In this document: piece by piece, positions 6,708 to 8,791 of the stretch
Position numbering within the stretch: the stretch's first letter is position 1
How the letters are laid out: every line of letters begins with the position of its first letter
From: an uncultured Alistipes sp.
GTDB taxonomy: Bacteria; Bacteroidota; Bacteroidia; Bacteroidales; Rikenellaceae
Length of the DNA stretch: 8,791 nucleotides
Reading direction: 5' to 3'
NCBI GenBank assembly: GCA_910586375.1
Contig: CAJUIE010000071.1
Coordinates: forward strand, 1-8,791
Translations under genes and position numbers: made by a program
Notes under the pieces: model-generated
Told to the model about the DNA's origin: nothing
Seen by the model: only the letters and a program-made list of their open reading frames with translations
The model's database searches: none

Positions 6708-6956
6708 TGGCGGCGGGCTTGCACGAAGGTGTGTCTCGGTGCGTCGGTGCGCGCTCGATCGAAGGATGACGCCGCAAGGTAATATGCCTTTTTCGCAGAA
6801 TGTTACACCTGTCCTATGCAGGCCGTATAGGGCCGGCCACGGCATTTTTACGTCTGCGGAAGAGGTCGTAATATTGCAAACCGAAAGCTCCGATAAATAC
6901 GGCCTCGGCGGAACCAGCCCCGAACGTCTCGGGAACCGAATCCGTATGCGGACCTT

Positions 6957-6974
6957 TCCTGTCGCCCGACAGGA
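6957..6974. repeat. 18-bp perfect inverted repeat TCCTGTCG/CGACAGGA
   Basis: TCCTGTCG (6957-6964), a 2-bp spacer, then CGACAGGA (6967-6974). The TGTC/GACA half-sites are shared with the two palindromes just downstream, which suggests a common binding protein. Confidence 0.6.
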
Positions 6975-7029
6975 GCGAGCTGTACCTTTGTCCGACAAAC
7001 CGCCGTTTGTCCGACAAAGGTGCTCGCTC
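6973..7029. repeat. 57-nt composite palindrome upstream of mobA (oriT/operator candidate)
   Basis: The outer arms GAGCGAGC (6973-6980) and GCTCGCTC (7022-7029) pair perfectly. The middle arms ACCTTTGTC (6984-6992) and GACAAAGGT (7013-7021) pair perfectly, and so do the inner arms GACAAAC (6994-7000) and GTTTGTC (7005-7011), around a 4-nt loop CGCC. The only defects are one C/C mismatch (6993/7012) and a 3-nt bulge (6981-6983). The structure also holds two direct copies of TTTGTCCGACAAA (6987-6999 and 7006-7018), each itself palindromic, 19 bp apart. Candidate roles are relaxosome binding at oriT or an operator for mobAB. Confidence 0.75.
6983..6990 (+). promoter_or_regulatory. Possible -7 element of a mobAB promoter
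   Basis: TACCTTTG fits the Bacteroidetes -7 consensus TAnnTTTG exactly and points toward mobA, about 110 bp upstream of its ATG. No TTTG is found at the expected -33 spacing, so the promoter is only tentative. The element lies inside the left arm of the large palindrome, so a protein bound there would block it. Confidence 0.3.
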
Positions 7030-7039
7030 TGCGAGGCCG

Positions 7040-7067
7040 GGCCGCTCCCGAGTCGCGGCCTGTTTTT
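7040..7067 (+). terminator. Hairpin with T-run in the mobA leader
   Basis: GGCCGC (7040-7045) and GCGGCC (7055-7060) form a perfect 6-bp GC stem with a 9-nt loop, followed by TGTTTTT. The shape is that of an intrinsic terminator for rightward transcription, 32 bp before the mobA start. It could attenuate mobAB, or be the relaxase-recognition hairpin just 5' of a nick site, since TACCCTGC (7067-7074) follows it. I cannot tell which. Confidence 0.45.
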
Positions 7068-7099
7068 ACCCTGCAATGATCCCGCAATGACCGACACCT

Positions 7100-7492
7100 A
7101 TGAAAATGCCCCCGAAGAACCTTTCCCCGAGTCATAAGTACTCCTTCCGCTTGAACGAAGAGCAGAATCTCCGCTTCGAGCGGATGCTCGCCGAGGCCGG
7201 ATGCGCGGACAACCGCAGCCGCTTTATCGTCCGCCGCATCTTCGGCGAACCCTTTACGATCATCCGGCGCGACCCGTCGAAGAGGGAGTTCGTCGCCCGC
7301 CTGAACGACTTTTACTACCAGTTCCAGCGCATCGGCAACAACTACAATCAGATCGTTCGGGCCATAAACGCGCACTTCTCGTCGATATCCATACCCCGGC
7401 AGATTGCCGCGTTGGAGCAGCGCACGGGCGAGCTGAAAACCCTGTGCGTGGAGATTCTCGACCTTGCAAAACGCCTGGCGAAGCAATGGTAG
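7100..7492 (+). CDS. mobA: MobA, relaxosome accessory protein (MobC-like family)
   Basis: A 130-residue basic protein that would bind oriT DNA and help the relaxase nick it. After a short polar start, YSFRLNEEQNLRFERMLAEAG (about 14-34) resembles the DNA-binding N-terminus of this family. The motif IGNNYNQIVRAIN at 78-90 is the characteristic signature of MobC-type (PF05713-like) mobilisation proteins. The C-terminus (about 101-130) is a predicted helix with coiled-coil character. In Bacteroides conjugative transposons this gene is called mobA and precedes the relaxase gene. The start ATG at 7100 is followed by a second ATG two codons later; either is possible. Its stop overlaps the mobB start by 7 bp. 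Confidence 0.93.
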   Translation: MKMPPKNLSPSHKYSFRLNEEQNLRFERMLAEAGCADNRSRFIVRRIFGEPFTIIRRDPSKREFVARLNDFYYQFQRIGNNYNQIVRAINAHFSSISIPRQIAALEQRTGELKTLCVEILDLAKRLAKQW

Positions 7493-8697
7493 CGAACATC
7501 CGCTCGGGCGCGACGGTCGGCGGTGCGCTCTATTACAACAAGGAGAAGGTCGACCGGGGCGAGGCCGACGTGCTCCTGACGCAGCACATGCTGCCGCCGC
7601 TTATGGACGATGGACGCCTCGATATGGAGGCCTGCATGGAGAGTTTCATGCCTTATCTCGAAGCCAACCGGCGCACGACGAACACCGTATTCCACACTTC
7701 GCTCAACCCGGCGCCCGAAGACAACCTGACAGACGACCAGCTGCGGGAGATCGCTGCGGAATATATGGAGCGCATGGGATACGGTAGGCAGCCCTACATC
7801 GTTTTCAAGCATCGCGACATCGACCGCGAGCACCTCCATATCGTATCGCTGCGCATCGACGCCGAAGGGCGCAAACTGCCGCACGACTTCGAGGCCCGCA
7901 GGTCGATGGAGATTTTACGCGATCTGGAACGCAAATACGGTCTGCATCCCGCCATGGCGGAACAGGAGCAGGTCGCGACGTCCGAACTGCATAAGGTGGA
8001 CTACAAAGCGGGGAATATCAAGCGGCAGATTCAATCCTCGGTACGGGCATGTCTGAAACGATACCGCTGCGCCTCGTTCGGGGAGCTGCGCACGCTGCTG
8101 GAGCTCTACAATATTCAAATCATGGAGATGACCGGAACGATCGACGGACGCGACTATGCGGGCATCGTTTACGGAGCGATGGGCGAAGACGGATACGGCC
8201 GCGGAAAGCCCGTCAAGTCGAGCCGCATGGGAAAAGATGTCGGCTATGAGGCATTGCAGCGGTATTACGTCCGGTCGAAGGCGTCACTGCACGAACCGGG
8301 AGCGTTGGACGACCTGCGGAGCAAGGTGCGCCGCACGGTGCTGACTTCCCGGTCGCAAGAGTCGTTCTGCCGCCATCTGCGGGAAAAGGGCGTCGAGGCG
8401 GTATTCCGCATCAACCCGACGGGACGCATCTACGGCGTGACGTTCGTAGACCATGCACAGGGCATCGTCGCAAACGGCTCCATGTTGGGGAAGGAGTTTT
8501 CGGCGAACGTATTCCACGAGTTGTACGCAGCGCCTGCCCGGGAGCAGCAGGCGGCACGACCCGCAGCGCAGCGGCATCCTGCAACAGAGGCAGCGAATCC
8601 GCTCGGGGCACTGTTGCAACTGTCCGATGCTCACGGATTCGAGGAACAACAGCCGGCACCGCGCCGTAAGAAAAAACGGAGGCTTACCTCCCGGTAG
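7486..8697 (+). CDS. mobB: MobB relaxase (MOB-P type, relaxase/mobilisation nuclease)
   Basis: A 403-residue relaxase that nicks oriT and stays covalently bound to the transferred strand. The start ATG 7486 lies within the end of mobA (ATGGTAG overlap). The longer frame back to 7201 only shadows mobA. The N-terminus MVANIRSGATVGGALYYNKEKV carries the candidate catalytic tyrosines Y16/Y17. FHTSLNP at 69-75 is the second conserved motif. KHRDIDREHLHIV at 108-120 supplies the metal-binding triad H109, H116, H118 with D111 (H-x-D-x5... H-x-H form). The C-terminal third is less conserved and ends in an Ala/Gln-rich linker and a basic tail (RRKKKRRLTSR). All key residues are present, so the enzyme should be active. 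In CTnDOT-like elements the coupling protein gene mobC normally follows; it is not seen in the 94 bp that remain. Confidence 0.96.
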   Translation: MVANIRSGATVGGALYYNKEKVDRGEADVLLTQHMLPPLMDDGRLDMEACMESFMPYLEANRRTTNTVFHTSLNPAPEDNLTDDQLREIAAEYMERMGYGRQPYIVFKHRDIDREHLHIVSLRIDAEGRKLPHDFEARRSMEILRDLERKYGLHPAMAEQEQVATSELHKVDYKAGNIKRQIQSSVRACLKRYRCASFGELRTLLELYNIQIMEMTGTIDGRDYAGIVYGAMGEDGYGRGKPVKSSRMGKDVGYEALQRYYVRSKASLHEPGALDDLRSKVRRTVLTSRSQESFCRHLREKGVEAVFRINPTGRIYGVTFVDHAQGIVANGSMLGKEFSANVFHELYAAPAREQQAARPAAQRHPATEAANPLGALLQLSDAHGFEEQQPAPRRKKKRRLTSR

Positions 8698-8751
8698 TTG
8701 CAATCTTGCCTTAAAGACTCTAATTTTAAATATGATTACACCTACCTCATA

Positions 8752-8772
8752 AAACCCCATGGGTTTCTTCTA
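8752..8772 (+). terminator. Possible terminator after mobB
   Basis: AAACCC (8752-8757) and GGGTTT (8761-8766) pair perfectly around the 3-nt loop CAT, followed by a T-rich CTTCTA. It lies 55 bp after the mobB stop in AT-rich DNA. The stem is short, so this is a weak candidate. An ATG inside the loop (8759) opens a frame of 11 codons to the window edge, too short to judge. Confidence 0.35.
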
Positions 8773-8791
8773 TCCACCTATATACTCAGGC

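Larger units (their letters stand above)
6577..7099. promoter_or_regulatory. Divergent regulatory region and probable oriT
   Basis: A 523-bp region between the diverging traA and mobA genes. It contains no frame I accept as a gene, but many inverted repeats: a CGAATGC cluster (6624-6707), palindromes at 6632-6647, 6672-6691, 6957-6974 and 6973-7029, and a hairpin with a T-run at 7040-7067. In CTnDOT-like and other mobilisable Bacteroides elements the origin of transfer lies beside the mob genes, so oriT is most probably here, in the mobA-proximal half. This is inference from position and structure; the nick site cannot be proved from sequence. Confidence 0.6.

Noticed and set aside
6577..6777. 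N-terminal extension of traA to 6777
   Set aside because: ParA-family proteins begin close to the Walker A motif; the extension is Arg/His/Pro-rich and lies over the repeat cluster, so 6576 or 6549 is the likelier start.
6822..6850. GCCGT...ACGGC followed by ATTTTTA as a terminator
   Set aside because: Only a 5-bp stem with a 12-nt loop that contains its own palindrome; too weak to list as a feature.
6621..7097. 158-codon - strand frame in the divergent region
   Set aside because: Crosses the same palindromic DNA, overlaps the frame on the other strand, and gives a low-complexity basic product.
6577..7099. CRISPR-like or tRNA-like structure in the repeat-rich region
   Set aside because: Repeats are short, irregularly spaced and mostly inverted, with no repeat-spacer pattern and no cloverleaf or TPsiC-like sequence.
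6703..7137. 144-codon + strand frame across the divergent region
   Set aside because: Arg/Cys-rich product with no motif, running through the palindromes and the mobA start; best explained as non-coding DNA without stops. Its last 16 codons (7087-7137) overlap mobA out of frame and have no independent support.

Overview
The window is part of the transfer region of an integrative conjugative element of the Bacteroidales CTnDOT type (Tra/Mob system). The GC-rich coding sequence, the Bacteroidetes-specific Tra families (ParA-like TraA, two DUF3408 proteins, TraE/DUF4134, TraF/DUF4133, TraG-type VirB4 ATPase, DUF3876) and the lack of strong Shine-Dalgarno sites suggest a GC-rich member of the Bacteroidales, for example an Alistipes-like gut bacterium. 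The host genus is an inference; the element type is well supported.

Layout. Leftward (- strand) tra operon, read from its start: ParA-like traA (5776-6576), a soluble DUF3408 protein (5367-5783), a membrane-anchored DUF3408 paralogue (4846-5364), a 44-residue membrane protein (4708-4842), a TraD-position membrane protein (4175-4711), a 147-bp gap with a terminator-like hairpin, then traE (3731-4027), traF (3407-3727), traG (889-3402), a membrane-anchored DUF3876-like protein (518-892), a second soluble protein that looks related to it (97-528), and the first 32 codons of another gene that leaves the window (1-97). Apart from the 147-bp gap, all of these genes overlap or lie within 4 bp of each other, so they look like one or two translationally coupled operons. 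Rightward (+ strand): mobA (7100-7492) and mobB relaxase (7486-8697), overlapping by 7 bp, then an AT-rich tail with a possible terminator.

The 523-bp divergent region between traA and mobA (6577-7099) holds no convincing gene but is packed with inverted repeats. The largest is a 57-nt composite palindrome (6973-7029) containing two copies of TTTGTCCGACAAA. This is the natural place for oriT, for the promoters of both operons, and possibly for a partition-like site for TraA.

How the parts work together: MobA and MobB form the relaxosome at oriT and nick the DNA. TraE, TraF and TraG correspond to VirB2, VirB3 and VirB4 of the type IV secretion channel. TraA and the DUF3408 ribbon-helix-helix-like proteins probably handle DNA positioning or regulation. 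The coupling protein (MobC/VirD4-like) and the rest of the channel (TraI-TraQ) are not in this window.

The system itself is a recognised class. The least described points are the 44-residue membrane ORF, the two soluble/membrane-anchored paralogue pairs, the terminator-plus-leader arrangement before traE, and the palindrome array before mobA.
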